The notes under the pieces: generated by a model
The model's input: only the letters and a program-made list of their open reading frames with translations
Told to the model about the DNA's origin: nothing
The model's database searches: none
Source of the DNA: Bradyrhizobium sp. CCGUVB1N3
GTDB taxonomy: Bacteria; Pseudomonadota; Alphaproteobacteria; Rhizobiales; Xanthobacteraceae
Direction of reading: 5' to 3'
Assembly (NCBI RefSeq): GCF_024199925.1
Contig: NZ_JANADR010000001.1
Span: forward strand, 9,303,501 to 9,367,500
DNA length: 64,000 nucleotides
Made by a program: the position numbers and the translations under genes
In this document: piece by piece, positions 45,890-54,473 of the stretch
How positions within the stretch are numbered: the first letter of the stretch is position 1
How the letters are laid out: each line of letters opens with the position of its first letter

Positions 45890-45930
45890 TTTGGCCACGC
45901 TCCCTGCCGGCACAACAGCAGGAGCATCCG

Positions 45931-46278
45931 ATGCCACCCCAACAGACGAACATCACATCCGAGACCGAGCGCGATGCCGCAGCGCTCCGCCTCGACCTCT
46001 CCATTGCAACGCTGGACGACGCTTTGTCCGAAAAGGACGCTGCAGGACCGACGGCCGCAGCGACGGGGCGCGTCCTAAGCCTGCTCAAGCGATATTGGCG
46101 TGCGTTTCAGGAGCAACGCCAGCGCCAGAGCTTACGAGCCACTTTGCAGGACCTGAGTGACAGGGAGCTGATGGATATCGGCTTGACGCGTGGTGAGATC
46201 GACTACCTCACACCTGAACGAGCTATCGATACGCTTAGAGATGGCACGAGGCATCTATGGAGCCGTGGTGGGATGTGA
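45931..46278 (+). CDS. DUF1127 (YjiS-like) domain protein
   Basis: 115 aa from ATG 45931, with GGAG 8 nt upstream. The C-terminal 45 residues match the DUF1127 pattern: aromatic/basic helix LKRYWRAFQEQRQRQ, then LQDLSDRELMDIGLTRGEID. The N-terminal half is an acidic/Ala extension. Small DUF1127 proteins in alphaproteobacteria affect RNA turnover, phosphate or carbon metabolism. This longer form is uncharacterised. Confidence 0.8.
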   Translation: MPPQQTNITSETERDAAALRLDLSIATLDDALSEKDAAGPTAAATGRVLSLLKRYWRAFQEQRQRQSLRATLQDLSDRELMDIGLTRGEIDYLTPERAIDTLRDGTRHLWSRGGM

Positions 46279-46425
46279 CAGATCGACCGTCTTGCCCCCG
46301 CCATCCGCGCGGGGGCGCGGCGCTTTCCCCGGCCTGCGACCCATGTGCACGGCTAAAGCCGTTTGCGCTATCCGTTTTTCCGCTGCAATATGGCGGCAAA
46401 ACAACCATGAGGGCATGGAGAGAAA

Positions 46426-48735
46426 ATGGCTGCTCCCATCAAATTCGGCGTTGGCCAAAGCGTGCTGCGCAAGGAGGATGACGTACTGATCCGCGGCAAG
46501 GGCCGCTATACCGACGACTATGCGCCCCATGCGGCCTTGCGCTGCCTGATGCTGCGTTCGCCGCACGCGCATGCCAAATATACGATCGATGTGAGCCGCG
46601 CCCGCGCGCTGCCCGGCGTCGCGCTGATCCTGACCGCCGACGACGTTGGGGATCTCGGCAATCTGCCGTGCCTGTTCAACCTCGAAACCGATCCGTTCAC
46701 CGGCCCGCCTTACCCGATCCTCGCCAAGGACGAGGTCCGCCATGTCGGCGATTCCATCGCCTTCGTCGTCGCCGAGACGATCGACCAGGCCCGTGACGCG
46801 ATCGAGGCGATCGAGGTCAAGTGGAGCCCGCTGCCGGCCGTGACCGGCGTCGTCAATGCCGTGAAGAAGGGCGCGCCGCAGGTCTGGGCGGACAAGCCCG
46901 GCAACGTGCTGTTCGACGTCTCGATCGGCGACAAGGCCGCAACCGAAGCCGTCTTTGCGAAAGCACATGCGGTCGCCGAAATCTCCATCGTCAATCCGCG
47001 CGTGGTCGCGAGCTTCATGGAGACGCGTGCGGCTGTTTGCGAATACGACGCCAAGCGCGACCATCTGACGCTGACGGTCGGCAGCCAGGGCAGCCACCGC
47101 CTGCGCGACATCCTCTGCCAGAACGTGCTCAATATCCCGACCGACAAGATGCGGGTGATCTGCCCCGACGTCGGCGGCGGCTTCGGCACAAAGCTGTTTC
47201 CGTATCGCGAATACGCGTTGATGGCAGTGGCCGCGCGAAAGCTGAAGAAGGCGGTGAAATGGGCGGCCGACCGCTCCGAACATTTCATGGGCGATGCGCA
47301 GGGCCGCGACAACGTCACCACCGCAAAGATGGCGCTCGCCGAGGACGGCAAGTTCCTCGCGATGGATTGCGACCTGATGGGCGACATGGGCGCGTATCTG
47401 TCGACCTTCGGGCCCTACATCCCGCATGGCGGCGCCGGCATGCTGCCGGGCCTCTACGACATCCAGGCCTTCCACTGCCGGGTGCGCACCATCTTCACCA
47501 ACAGCGTGCCGGTCGATGCCTATCGCGGAGCGGGCCGGCCCGAGGCTGCCTATGTCATCGAGCGTCTCGTCGATGCCTGCGCGCGCAAGCTCGACATGAC
47601 GCCCGACACCATCCGTCGCAAGAATTTTATCCAGCCGAAGGCGCTGCCCTACAAGACGGCCACGGGCAAGGTCTACGACTCCGGCGACTTCGCCGCGCAC
47701 CTGAAGCGCGCGATGGAGATCGCAAACTGGAAGGAGTTCGGAAAGCGCGCCAAGGCGGCCAAGAAGCAGGGCCTGGTCCGCGGCATTGGCTTGGCGAGCT
47801 ATGTCGAGATCTGCGGCGTGATGGGAGAAGAGACCGCCAACGTCAGGCTCGATCCCAACGGCGACGTCACCGTCCTGATCGGCACGCAGTCGAGCGGGCA
47901 GGGCCACCAGACGGCTTATGCCCAGATCGTTGCCGAGCAGTTCGGCCTGCCGCCGGAGCGTGTGCATATCCGCCAGGGCGACACCGACGAGATCGCGACG
48001 GGCTTAGGCACCGGCGGCTCGGCCTCGATCCCCACCGGCGGCGTCTGCGTGGAGCGTGCCACGGGCGAGCTTGGCAAGAAGCTGAAGGAGGTCGCTGCGC
48101 AGGCGCTGGAGGCCAGCGCCGGCGACCTCGAGATTTCGGCCGGCGCAATCCGCATCGCCGGCACCGACCGCACGATCTCCTTTGCCGATCTCGCCAAGCG
48201 CCCCGGCGCCGACCCGTCGAAGATGAACGGCAGTGCGACTTTTGCCAGCGCCGACGGCACCTATCCAAACGGGACGCATCTGGCGGAAGTCGAGATCGAT
48301 CCAGCCACCGGCGTGATCAAGATCGTCAACTACGTGATCGTCGACGATTTCGGCAAGACGCTCAATCCGCTGCTGCTCGCCGGCCAGGTGCATGGCGGCG
48401 CCATGCAGGGCATCGGTCAGGCGCTGATGGAGCAGGTGGTCTATGGCGCGGGTGACGGCCAGCTCGTCACCGGCACCTATATGGACTACGCGCTGCCGCG
48501 CGCGGCCGATGGTCCGGCCTTCGTGTTCGAGACCCACAACGTTCCCTGCAAGACCAATCCGCTTGGCGTGAAGGGGGCGGGCGAGGCCGGCGCGATCGGC
48601 TCGTGCCCAGCCATCGTCAACGCCATCGTCGAGGGCCTCTGGCGCGAATACAAGATCGACCACATCGACATGCCGGCAACGCCGGAGCGGGTGTGGATCG
48701 CGATCAACGAGCACCACCGCCGTCACAGCCTCTGA
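46426..48735 (+). CDS. Xanthine dehydrogenase-family molybdopterin-binding (CoxL-like) subunit
   Basis: 769 aa. The large Mo-cofactor subunit of a molybdenum hydroxylase, with RKEDDVLIRGKGRYTDDY at the start, GGGFGTK, the form II motif DAYRGAGRPEA (form I CO dehydrogenase has AYRCSFR), GQGHQTAYAQIVAEQFG and the catalytic Glu in GVKGAGEAGAIG near the C terminus. It would hydroxylate an aldehyde or N-heterocycle. The medium FAD and small 2Fe-2S subunits are not adjacent, so it is an orphan that must borrow partners from elsewhere. Confidence 0.9.
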   Translation: MAAPIKFGVGQSVLRKEDDVLIRGKGRYTDDYAPHAALRCLMLRSPHAHAKYTIDVSRARALPGVALILTADDVGDLGNLPCLFNLETDPFTGPPYPILAKDEVRHVGDSIAFVVAETIDQARDAIEAIEVKWSPLPAVTGVVNAVKKGAPQVWADKPGNVLFDVSIGDKAATEAVFAKAHAVAEISIVNPRVVASFMETRAAVCEYDAKRDHLTLTVGSQGSHRLRDILCQNVLNIPTDKMRVICPDVGGGFGTKLFPYREYALMAVAARKLKKAVKWAADRSEHFMGDAQGRDNVTTAKMALAEDGKFLAMDCDLMGDMGAYLSTFGPYIPHGGAGMLPGLYDIQAFHCRVRTIFTNSVPVDAYRGAGRPEAAYVIERLVDACARKLDMTPDTIRRKNFIQPKALPYKTATGKVYDSGDFAAHLKRAMEIANWKEFGKRAKAAKKQGLVRGIGLASYVEICGVMGEETANVRLDPNGDVTVLIGTQSSGQGHQTAYAQIVAEQFGLPPERVHIRQGDTDEIATGLGTGGSASIPTGGVCVERATGELGKKLKEVAAQALEASAGDLEISAGAIRIAGTDRTISFADLAKRPGADPSKMNGSATFASADGTYPNGTHLAEVEIDPATGVIKIVNYVIVDDFGKTLNPLLLAGQVHGGAMQGIGQALMEQVVYGAGDGQLVTGTYMDYALPRAADGPAFVFETHNVPCKTNPLGVKGAGEAGAIGSCPAIVNAIVEGLWREYKIDHIDMPATPERVWIAINEHHRRHSL

Positions 48736-48789
48736 TGCGTGATCTCCGCACGCGGGAATAAAAGCCCGCGGCGGGGTTCTATTCAGGAT

Positions 48790-48830
48790 GGGCCATGCCT
48801 CCCGCGATGCGGAGCATGGCCCTGAGTTGT
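48790..48830 (+). terminator. Hairpin terminator after the Mo-hydroxylase gene
   Basis: GGGCCATGC...GCATGGCCC inverted repeat (48790-48822) followed by TGAGTTGTTGTTT. The stem is strong but the T-tract imperfect. Confidence 0.55.
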
Positions 48831-48835
48831 TGTTT

Positions 48836-48884
48836 GAGCATGATCTTTTCGGAAAACCGCGTCACACTTTTCCGGATCATGCTC
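48836..48884. repeat. Dispersed 49-bp palindrome (GAGCATGATC family)
   Basis: Arms GAGCATGATC TTTTCGGAAAA and TTTTCCG GATCATGCTC flank CCGCGTCACAC. I recognise this as one of the most frequent intergenic palindromes in Bradyrhizobium. It lies just upstream of the cytochrome c' gene, and its hairpin may sit in that gene's leader. Confidence 0.75.
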
Positions 48885-48916
48885 GTGAAACGCCTGCGAG
48901 CCCGGAGAAATACCAG

Positions 48917-49366
48917 ATGAAACGGACGATTGTTGTCGTGGGCACCTTGTTGCTGGGTGCGGGCGCCGTGATGGCGCAGCAGGAGATTGCCGTTCAGCAG
49001 GACAATCTGATGCGCTCGCAGGCCAAGAGCATGTATGGCGTCATCCTGAAGATGACCAAGGGCGAGATCCCCTACAACCAGAAGGCCGTCGATGAGGCGA
49101 TTGCCAACCTCGAAGCCGACGTCGCCAAGATCGCCAAGACCTTCGAGGTCAATCCCAAGCAGGACGTGGTGAACGCGACCTACGGCGCGTCGCAAAAGGT
49201 CTGGCAGAACAAGGCAGATTTCGACTCCAAGATTCCGCCGGTGCAGAAGGCGATCGCGGACGTCAAGGGCAAGGTCAAGGACGTCGCGAGCCTGAAGGCT
49301 GCCTACACCAGTATGAACGACCGCTGCAGCGACTGCCACGAGACGTATCGCGTGAAGCTGAAGTAG
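48917..49366 (+). CDS. Cytochrome c' (class II cytochrome c)
   Basis: 149 aa from ATG 48917 with a signal peptide (MKRTIVVVGTLLLGAGAVMAQQ). Four-helix-bundle type with a single heme motif CSDCH close to the C terminus (about residues 138-142), which defines class II. The N-terminal LMRSQAKSMYGVI region replaces the sixth heme ligand. Periplasmic cytochromes c' bind NO or act in electron transfer. It sits alone after the Mo-hydroxylase gene. Confidence 0.88.
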   Translation: MKRTIVVVGTLLLGAGAVMAQQEIAVQQDNLMRSQAKSMYGVILKMTKGEIPYNQKAVDEAIANLEADVAKIAKTFEVNPKQDVVNATYGASQKVWQNKADFDSKIPPVQKAIADVKGKVKDVASLKAAYTSMNDRCSDCHETYRVKLK

Positions 49367-49484
49367 CCGGCTGCCGTTCGTAGCCGCGCTTCAATGTGTT
49401 TTCGTCAGATGCGACGCAAGAAACTCAGGTTCGCATCCCTACTTTTCGGGAGCGTTCCGGTGATAGCGCGGCGAGAATAATTGT

Positions 49485-49763
49485 TCAGCCGGCACCCGAA
49501 TCTTTTCGAGCGGCAGGCTTGTGGATCTCTTCCTCGAGTAACCACCCCAAAGCTTTTGCGGGGTTCGACCAGCGCACCTCATCGATCTGTTCGGCGAGCG
49601 TCAGCGCATGCGCAGTCAACACCTCTATGTCCTGAGGATTGACGTCAGCTTTGTCCAGTACGTCTATGCACCGGTTTAAAGCTGCCAGATCTAGCTGAAG
49701 TTGCTCGATATTTGAGTGGTGATGTTTGGCCCCCACGACCTTCCATGTTCTCTGTGCGCGCAC
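49485..49763 (-). CDS. Hypothetical protein (92 aa)
   Basis: GTG at 49763 with GGGGAG 8 nt upstream is preferred over ATG 49793, which has no ribosome site. The protein is soluble and helical, with acidic segments (DVLDKADVNPQDIEVLTAHA, LGWLLEEEIHKPAA). No family is recognised. Base composition is slightly lower in GC than its neighbours, which may hint at later acquisition. Confidence 0.55.
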   Translation of the reverse strand: MRAQRTWKVVGAKHHHSNIEQLQLDLAALNRCIDVLDKADVNPQDIEVLTAHALTLAEQIDEVRWSNPAKALGWLLEEEIHKPAARKDSGAG

Positions 49764-49892
49764 TTTATTTTCTCCCCATACGCGGTCACGCATTCGTGAG
49801 TGCTGTTTGTGGCGGCAACACGAAAATGGGTGGACGGAATCAGGGATGTTTGCGGGCGACGCGTCAAAGGTAAGTCTCCCGCGAGACGCCTT

Positions 49893-49954
49893 CGTAGCCC
49901 GGATGAGCGAAGCGATATCCGGGGCAGGTCCCCGTTCGCTTCACTCATGCGGGC
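49893..49954. repeat. Dispersed repeat with CGTAGCCCGGATGAGCG core
   Basis: CGTAGCCCGGATGAGCGAAG followed by CGATATCCGGG and a partially inverted downstream half (CCCGTTCGCTTCACTCATGC). I recognise the first half as a common Bradyrhizobium/Rhodopseudomonas intergenic repeat. Confidence 0.6.
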
Positions 49955-50092
49955 GACGACCACACGCCAGTCCATGGCGAACCTCGCAAAGACGCAACAG
50001 AGAAAATCTGTCAGCCGAGCCTGACCTATCGCTGCCAGAGCGCCGCGTATGAGCTATCCTCAACTTGAGCCGCCGCGACGTTGACGATGAGT

Positions 50093-50116
50093 CGTTGGAT
50101 GCCGGCGCATCCAACG
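50093..50116. other. Perfect palindrome upstream of the PLP enzyme gene
   Basis: CGTTGGATGC / GCATCCAACG with loop CGGC, 70 bp before the ATG at 50186. It could be an operator or an RNA hairpin in the leader. There is no T-tract, so it is not a terminator on the plus strand. Confidence 0.5.
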
Positions 50117-50185
50117 CCTGCCTGCTTTTGATTGCGGGGTTCCAACGCACGGCGAGGATCCGAATCAAGAATAGCGAGACAGGCC

Positions 50186-51469
50186 ATGGCAAAACCGTTC
50201 CCGTCCAAGACCCACATCGGCAACCATATGCTGCATCCCGAAACTCTGATGCTGACCTATGGCTATGATCCGCAACTCTCGGAAGGCGCCATCAAGCCGC
50301 CGGTGTTTTTGACCTCGACCTTCGTGTTCAGGACGGCCGAGGACGGGCAGGACTTCTTCGATTTCGTCTCCGGCCGGCGCGAGCCCCCGGAAGGGATGGG
50401 GGCCGGCCTCGTCTATTCCAGGTTCAATCATCCCAATAGCGAGATCGTCGAGGACCGGCTCTCGGTCTATGAGCGCACCGAGAGCTGTGCGCTGTTCTCA
50501 TCCGGCATGGCGGCGATCGCGACGACGATTCTCGCTTTCGTCCGGCCGGGCGATGTCATCCTGCACTCCCAGCCGCTCTATGGCGGGACGGAAACCCTGC
50601 TGACGAACACGCTTGCGCGCCTCTCGATCGGCGCCGTCGGCTTCGCCGATGGCATCGACGAGGCGGCGGTGAAGCAGGCCTCGGAGGAGGCCATGCGCAA
50701 GGGCCGCGTTGCGATGATCATCATCGAAACCCCGGCCAACCCGACCAATGGCCTCGTCGACATTGCGATGATCCGGCGTGTCGCCGACGCGATCGGCAAG
50801 GCCCAGGGCCACACGCCGATCATCGCGTGCGACAATACGCTGCTCGGGCCGGTGTTCCAGCGGCCGATCGAGCACGGCGCGGATATTTCGCTGTACTCGC
50901 TGACCAAATATGTCGGCGGTCATTCCGACCTGATCGCGGGCGCCGCGCTCGGCGCAAAGGCTGTCATCAAGGGCGTCAAGGCGCTGCGGGGCGCCATCGG
51001 CACGCAGCTCGATCCGCACTCATGCTGGATGATCAGCCGTTCCCTGGAGACGCTGAGCATCCGCATGGAGAAGGCCGACGGCAACGCGCGCCTCGTGGCC
51101 GACTTCCTGCGTGACCACCCCAAGGTGGCGAAGGTTCACTATCTCGGTCACCACGAAGAGGCGTCGCCGGCCGGGCGCGTGTTCGCAAGGCAGTGCCTCG
51201 GCGCAGGATCGACGTTCTCCTTCGACATCGTCGGCGGCAAGGCGGCGGCCGTGAAATTTTTGAACGCGCTGCAAATCCTCAAGCTGGCGGTGAGCCTTGG
51301 CGGAACGGAATCGCTCGCCAGCCTGCCTGCGACGATGACCCATTCCGGCGTTCCCGCCGACATCCGCCAAAAGATCGGTGTTCTGGATTCCACGATCCGG
51401 CTTTCGATCGGCATCGAAAACCCCGCCGATCTGATCGCGGACCTCACGCAGGCTTTGGGTGCGGCCTAG
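50186..51469 (+). CDS. Cystathionine gamma-synthase/O-acetylhomoserine sulfhydrylase family PLP enzyme
   Basis: 427 aa. Cys/Met-metabolism PLP-dependent enzyme with [47 protein letters not shown], the Schiff-base Lys in [16 protein letters not shown] and the late [17 protein letters not shown]. It could be cystathionine gamma-synthase, a sulfhydrylase or gamma-lyase; motifs do not separate these. Its TAG stop lies in the target site of the neighbouring insertion sequence, which changed the 3' end of the transcript but not the protein. Confidence 0.88.
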   Translation: MAKPFPSKTHIGNHMLHPETLMLTYGYDPQLSEGAIKPPVFLTSTFVFRTAEDGQDFFDFVSGRREPPEGMGAGLVYSRFNHPNSEIVEDRLSVYERTESCALFSSGMAAIATTILAFVRPGDVILHSQPLYGGTETLLTNTLARLSIGAVGFADGIDEAAVKQASEEAMRKGRVAMIIIETPANPTNGLVDIAMIRRVADAIGKAQGHTPIIACDNTLLGPVFQRPIEHGADISLYSLTKYVGGHSDLIAGAALGAKAVIKGVKALRGAIGTQLDPHSCWMISRSLETLSIRMEKADGNARLVADFLRDHPKVAKVHYLGHHEEASPAGRVFARQCLGAGSTFSFDIVGGKAAAVKFLNALQILKLAVSLGGTESLASLPATMTHSGVPADIRQKIGVLDSTIRLSIGIENPADLIADLTQALGAA

Positions 51470-51478
51470 GGTCCGGAC

Positions 51479-51823
51479 TCAATTGAGCCAATAGGTGACT
51501 GCGGCGGCGATGAAGGCTGCACTGAGGTAATTCCTGGCGAGTTTGTCGTATCGGGTGGCGATGCGACGCCAGTCTTTGAGTCTGCACCACATACGTTCGA
51601 CGCGGTTTCGCTGCTTGTAAGCGCGTTTGTCGTAAGGAATAGGGCTGCGCCTTGATGTGGTCGAGGGGATGACCGGTTCAGCTTTGCGGCCCTTGATCAG
51701 GTGGCGCAGGTGATCGGCGTCGTATCCGCGGTCGGCGATCAGGCGGCGGAAGGGACCGATAGCGCGGACCAGATCGGCGGCAACGGTGATGTCGTTGACA
51801 TTGCCGGCGGTGAGCAAAAGCAC
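51479..51823 (-). CDS. IS5-family transposase, C-terminal frame (orfB)
   Basis: Carries the second Asp (LIADRGYDAD) and Glu (NRVERMWCRLKDWRR) of the DDE catalytic triad. The true frame opens upstream of the listed ATG, since in-phase codons back to about 51916 encode DFAQGIGRSRGGRTTKLHGL. It is probably made only as a fusion with orfA by -1 frameshifting. The distance from the orfA start to this stop (761 nt) fits a single -1 shift to give 253 aa. The stop codon lies inside the left inverted repeat. Confidence 0.85.
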   Translation of the reverse strand: MLLLTAGNVNDITVAADLVRAIGPFRRLIADRGYDADHLRHLIKGRKAEPVIPSTTSRRSPIPYDKRAYKQRNRVERMWCRLKDWRRIATRYDKLARNYLSAAFIAAAVTYWLN

Positions 51824-51846
51824 CCGAGGCCGTCCTTTGGCGTCGG

Positions 51847-52239
51847 TCAGGCCGTGGAGCTTCGTCGTGCGCCCGCCGCGCGAGCGGCCGATACCTTGCG
51901 CGAAGTCCCCCCTTTTGCGCCAGCGGCGGAGCGGTGGGCTTTGACGTGGGTGCTGTCGATGGCGACGGTGCCGAAGATGCCGCTATGACCGGTCAGAGCC
52001 TTGAAGATGTCGTGCCAAATCCCCTGACGGCTCCAGCGATTATAGCGATTGTAGATCGTCGTGTAGGGACCATACCCCGCCGGGCAATCGCGCCAGCGAC
52101 CGCCCGAACGCAGCATGTAGACGATCCCGCTGATCACCCGGCGATCGTCGACGCGACGCGCTCCACGCCGACCACGGGGCAACAACGGCTCGATCCGCCG
52201 CCATTCCGCATCGTTCAAAAGGTAGAGCGCCTTCGCCAT
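51847..52239 (-). CDS. IS5-family transposase, N-terminal frame (orfA)
   Basis: 130 aa from ATG 52239. It contains the DUF4096-type DNA-binding N terminus (LLNDAEWRRIEPLLP, VISGIVYMLRSGGRWRDCP) and the first catalytic Asp (FGTVAIDSTHVKAHR). At 51907-51916, read as AAAAGGGGGG on this strand, is a slippery run where ribosomes can enter the orfB frame. Confidence 0.88.
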   Translation of the reverse strand: MAKALYLLNDAEWRRIEPLLPRGRRGARRVDDRRVISGIVYMLRSGGRWRDCPAGYGPYTTIYNRYNRWSRQGIWHDIFKALTGHSGIFGTVAIDSTHVKAHRSAAGAKGGTSRKVSAARAAGARRSSTA

Positions 52240-52513
52240 CCCGGCCTCCAAATCATCTTCGGAGACCTTGAATCACAAACCGGGCTCAGCCGGAATCCTT
52301 ATTGAGTACAGACCTTAGGCGGGAAGGCAGGGACGCGGGGGCTCGCACGGGCCTTCGCCATCAGGGCACGATTAACCCTGACTCGATTGCACGAGCGGCC
52401 GGGGCCGGATTCGGCGTGTAGACTGGCGTCATTTGTGACTGAGGTCACAGAGCGAAATTTGCTTTTCGTGACGCTGTATCTAGTCTGCGAGATTGCATTC
52501 CTGGGGGACTGCA

Positions 52514-54376
52514 GTGAGTCGTTTTGGTCTTTTTGCCTGGTTGATATTTGCCGTTTTGCTCGGATGCGGCTCGGCCCATGCCGAGAAGCGCGTGGCGCTG
52601 GTCATTGGCAACTCCGCCTACAAGAGCGTGCCGAGACTCTCCAATCCGGTGAACGACGCCGCGCTGGTCGGCGGCATGCTGAAGAAGGCCGGCTTCGATG
52701 CCGTCGATGTCAGGCAGGATTTGAGCGCGGCCGAGATGCGCAAGGCGCTGCGCGAGTTCGGCGGCAAGAGCCGCGATGCGGACGTTGCGGTCGTCTACTA
52801 TGCCGGCCATGGCATGGAAGTGGATGGCAACAACTACCTGATCCCGACCGATGCCGTGCTCGAGACCGATACCGACGTCTACGACGAGGCATTCCCGCTT
52901 GATCGGGTGCTGGTCAGCGTCGAATCGGCCAAACAGCTTCGGCTCGTCATCCTGGACGCCTGCCGCGACAATCCCTTCGCCAAGACGATGAGGCGGACCG
53001 TGGCTTCGCGCGCGATCGGGCGTGGCCTCGCCAAGGTCGAGCCGACCAGCCCGAACACCATGATCGCCTTCGCCGCCAAGGCGGGCTCGACTGCGTCGGA
53101 CGGTGACGCGAAGAATAGTCCGTTCGCTACGGCGCTCGTTGATCGACTTCCCGCGCCGGGACTTGATCTGCGCAAGGCCTTCGGCTTCGTGCGCGACGAT
53201 GTCTTGAAGAACACCGGCAACAAGCAGGAGCCGTATGTCTACGGCTCGCTCGGTGGCGATGACGTGCCGCTGGTGCCGGCCAAGCCGATAGCTGCGCCGG
53301 GCCCGCAGGCCAATCCCCAGGACAGCCTGCGGCGGGACTATGAGCTCGCGCTTCAAGCCGGAAACCGAGACGCATGGGAAGCATTCCTCCAAGCTTACCC
53401 GGACGGCTTCTATGCCGGCCTCGCCCGCGCGCAACTGAAGAACGTCGCAGCCGAAGAGGCGCGCGCAGCTGCGGCTGCGAAGGCACGCCAGGCTGAAGAC
53501 GACAAGGCGAGGCTCGCAGCCGAGCGTGCGAACAAGGCCGAGCAGGAGAAGGCGGCAGCCGCCGCCAAGGCTGCCGAGGACGCCCGGCTTGCCGCCGAGA
53601 AGGCCAAGCAGATCGAGGAAGCCAAGGCAGCCGCCGCTGAGCAACGCCGGAAGGAAGCCGAGGCCGCGGCCGCGAAGGCCCTCGCGGAGAAGCAGGCCGC
53701 CGAAAGGGCCAGGGCGGACCTTGTGGCCAAGCAGGCGGCCGAAAAGTTGGCGGCGGAGTCAACTGCAAAGCAGGCCGCTGAAAAGGACGGTGCCGAGCAG
53801 GCCTCTGAGACGCGGTCTGCTGCCGAGACCCAGAAGGTGGCGGCGCTTGCTGCGCCGCCGACATCAAGCCTCTCTGCGGCCGAGCTGGCGAAGTCGGTGC
53901 AGTCGGAGTTGCGGCGCGTCGGTTGTTTGACGTCATCCGCCGATGGCGAGTGGAATGCGGTCTCGCAGCGCTCGTTGACGCAATTCAACAAATATGCCGG
54001 CACCAAGTTCGACGTGAAGCTCGCAGGCGTCGATACGCTGGACGCGCTGAAGGCCAAGCAGGGACGCGTCTGTCCGCTGGTCTGCGAGCACGGCTTCAAG
54101 GCTGATGGCGACACTTGCACGAAGATTACCTGCCGCGCCGGCTATCGGGTGAACGACAACAACGAGTGCGAGAAGGTCCAGGACAAGAAGCCTGTCGCGA
54201 CCCGCGATGACTCCAAGCCGCGAGACGACGAAAGGAAGAAGGTCGAGGCCGCGCCGTCGAAGCCGCAGGCGACGGGCCAGATCTATTGCGACACTAGGGG
54301 CTGCCGTCCAGTTCGGCAGGGCTGTCGAGTTGATATCGCGATTGGGCAGTACGGGCACCGCGAAATCTGTAACTGA
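52514..54376 (+). CDS. Secreted caspase-like protein with coiled-coil and Cys-rich C terminus (paralogue 1)
   Basis: 620 aa from GTG 52514, with GGGGGA 6 nt upstream; ATG 52493 is an alternative. The signal peptide ends near AHAEK. The caspase (C14) domain covers about residues 25-245, with catalytic His 99 (YYAGHG) and Cys 150 (LDACRDNPF) intact. Next come a Lys/Glu/Ala-rich coiled coil (about 310-450) and a helical region resembling a peptidoglycan-binding-like fold (LAKSVQSELRRVGC). A Cys-rich tail (CPLVCEHGFKADGDTC...) follows. Likely periplasmic; target unknown. It is followed 97 bp later by a close paralogue. Confidence 0.85.
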   Translation: MSRFGLFAWLIFAVLLGCGSAHAEKRVALVIGNSAYKSVPRLSNPVNDAALVGGMLKKAGFDAVDVRQDLSAAEMRKALREFGGKSRDADVAVVYYAGHGMEVDGNNYLIPTDAVLETDTDVYDEAFPLDRVLVSVESAKQLRLVILDACRDNPFAKTMRRTVASRAIGRGLAKVEPTSPNTMIAFAAKAGSTASDGDAKNSPFATALVDRLPAPGLDLRKAFGFVRDDVLKNTGNKQEPYVYGSLGGDDVPLVPAKPIAAPGPQANPQDSLRRDYELALQAGNRDAWEAFLQAYPDGFYAGLARAQLKNVAAEEARAAAAAKARQAEDDKARLAAERANKAEQEKAAAAAKAAEDARLAAEKAKQIEEAKAAAAEQRRKEAEAAAAKALAEKQAAERARADLVAKQAAEKLAAESTAKQAAEKDGAEQASETRSAAETQKVAALAAPPTSSLSAAELAKSVQSELRRVGCLTSSADGEWNAVSQRSLTQFNKYAGTKFDVKLAGVDTLDALKAKQGRVCPLVCEHGFKADGDTCTKITCRAGYRVNDNNECEKVQDKKPVATRDDSKPRDDERKKVEAAPSKPQATGQIYCDTRGCRPVRQGCRVDIAIGQYGHREICN

Positions 54377-54473
54377 GGACGGGCGCCGGGCGAGGAAGGA
54401 AACCTTTCGGTCCATGCATCTTCATGGCTGGTCGTACTCCGAATACTCTGATTGCTTCTGATTTGAGGCTGTT

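Larger units (their letters stand above)
49764..50185. other. 422-bp gene-free stretch with repeat and a perfect palindrome
   Basis: No convincing gene. It holds a repeat-like unit at 49893-49954 and a perfect 10-bp stem palindrome at 50093-50116. No SAM-II or other riboswitch core was recognised ahead of the PLP enzyme gene. Confidence 0.6.
51469..52315 (-). mobile_element. IS5-family insertion sequence (IS427-type), complete, 847 bp
   Basis: The ends are 15-bp imperfect inverted repeats: left GGGTCCGGACTCAAT (51469-51483) and right ATTGAGTACAGACCT (52301-52315), with 12 of 15 matching. The element is flanked by TA on both sides (51467-51468 and 52316-52317). This fits insertion into CTAG with a 2-bp duplication, the usual target of IS427-type elements. 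Inside are two overlapping-phase transposase frames. It appears intact and possibly mobile. Confidence 0.88.
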
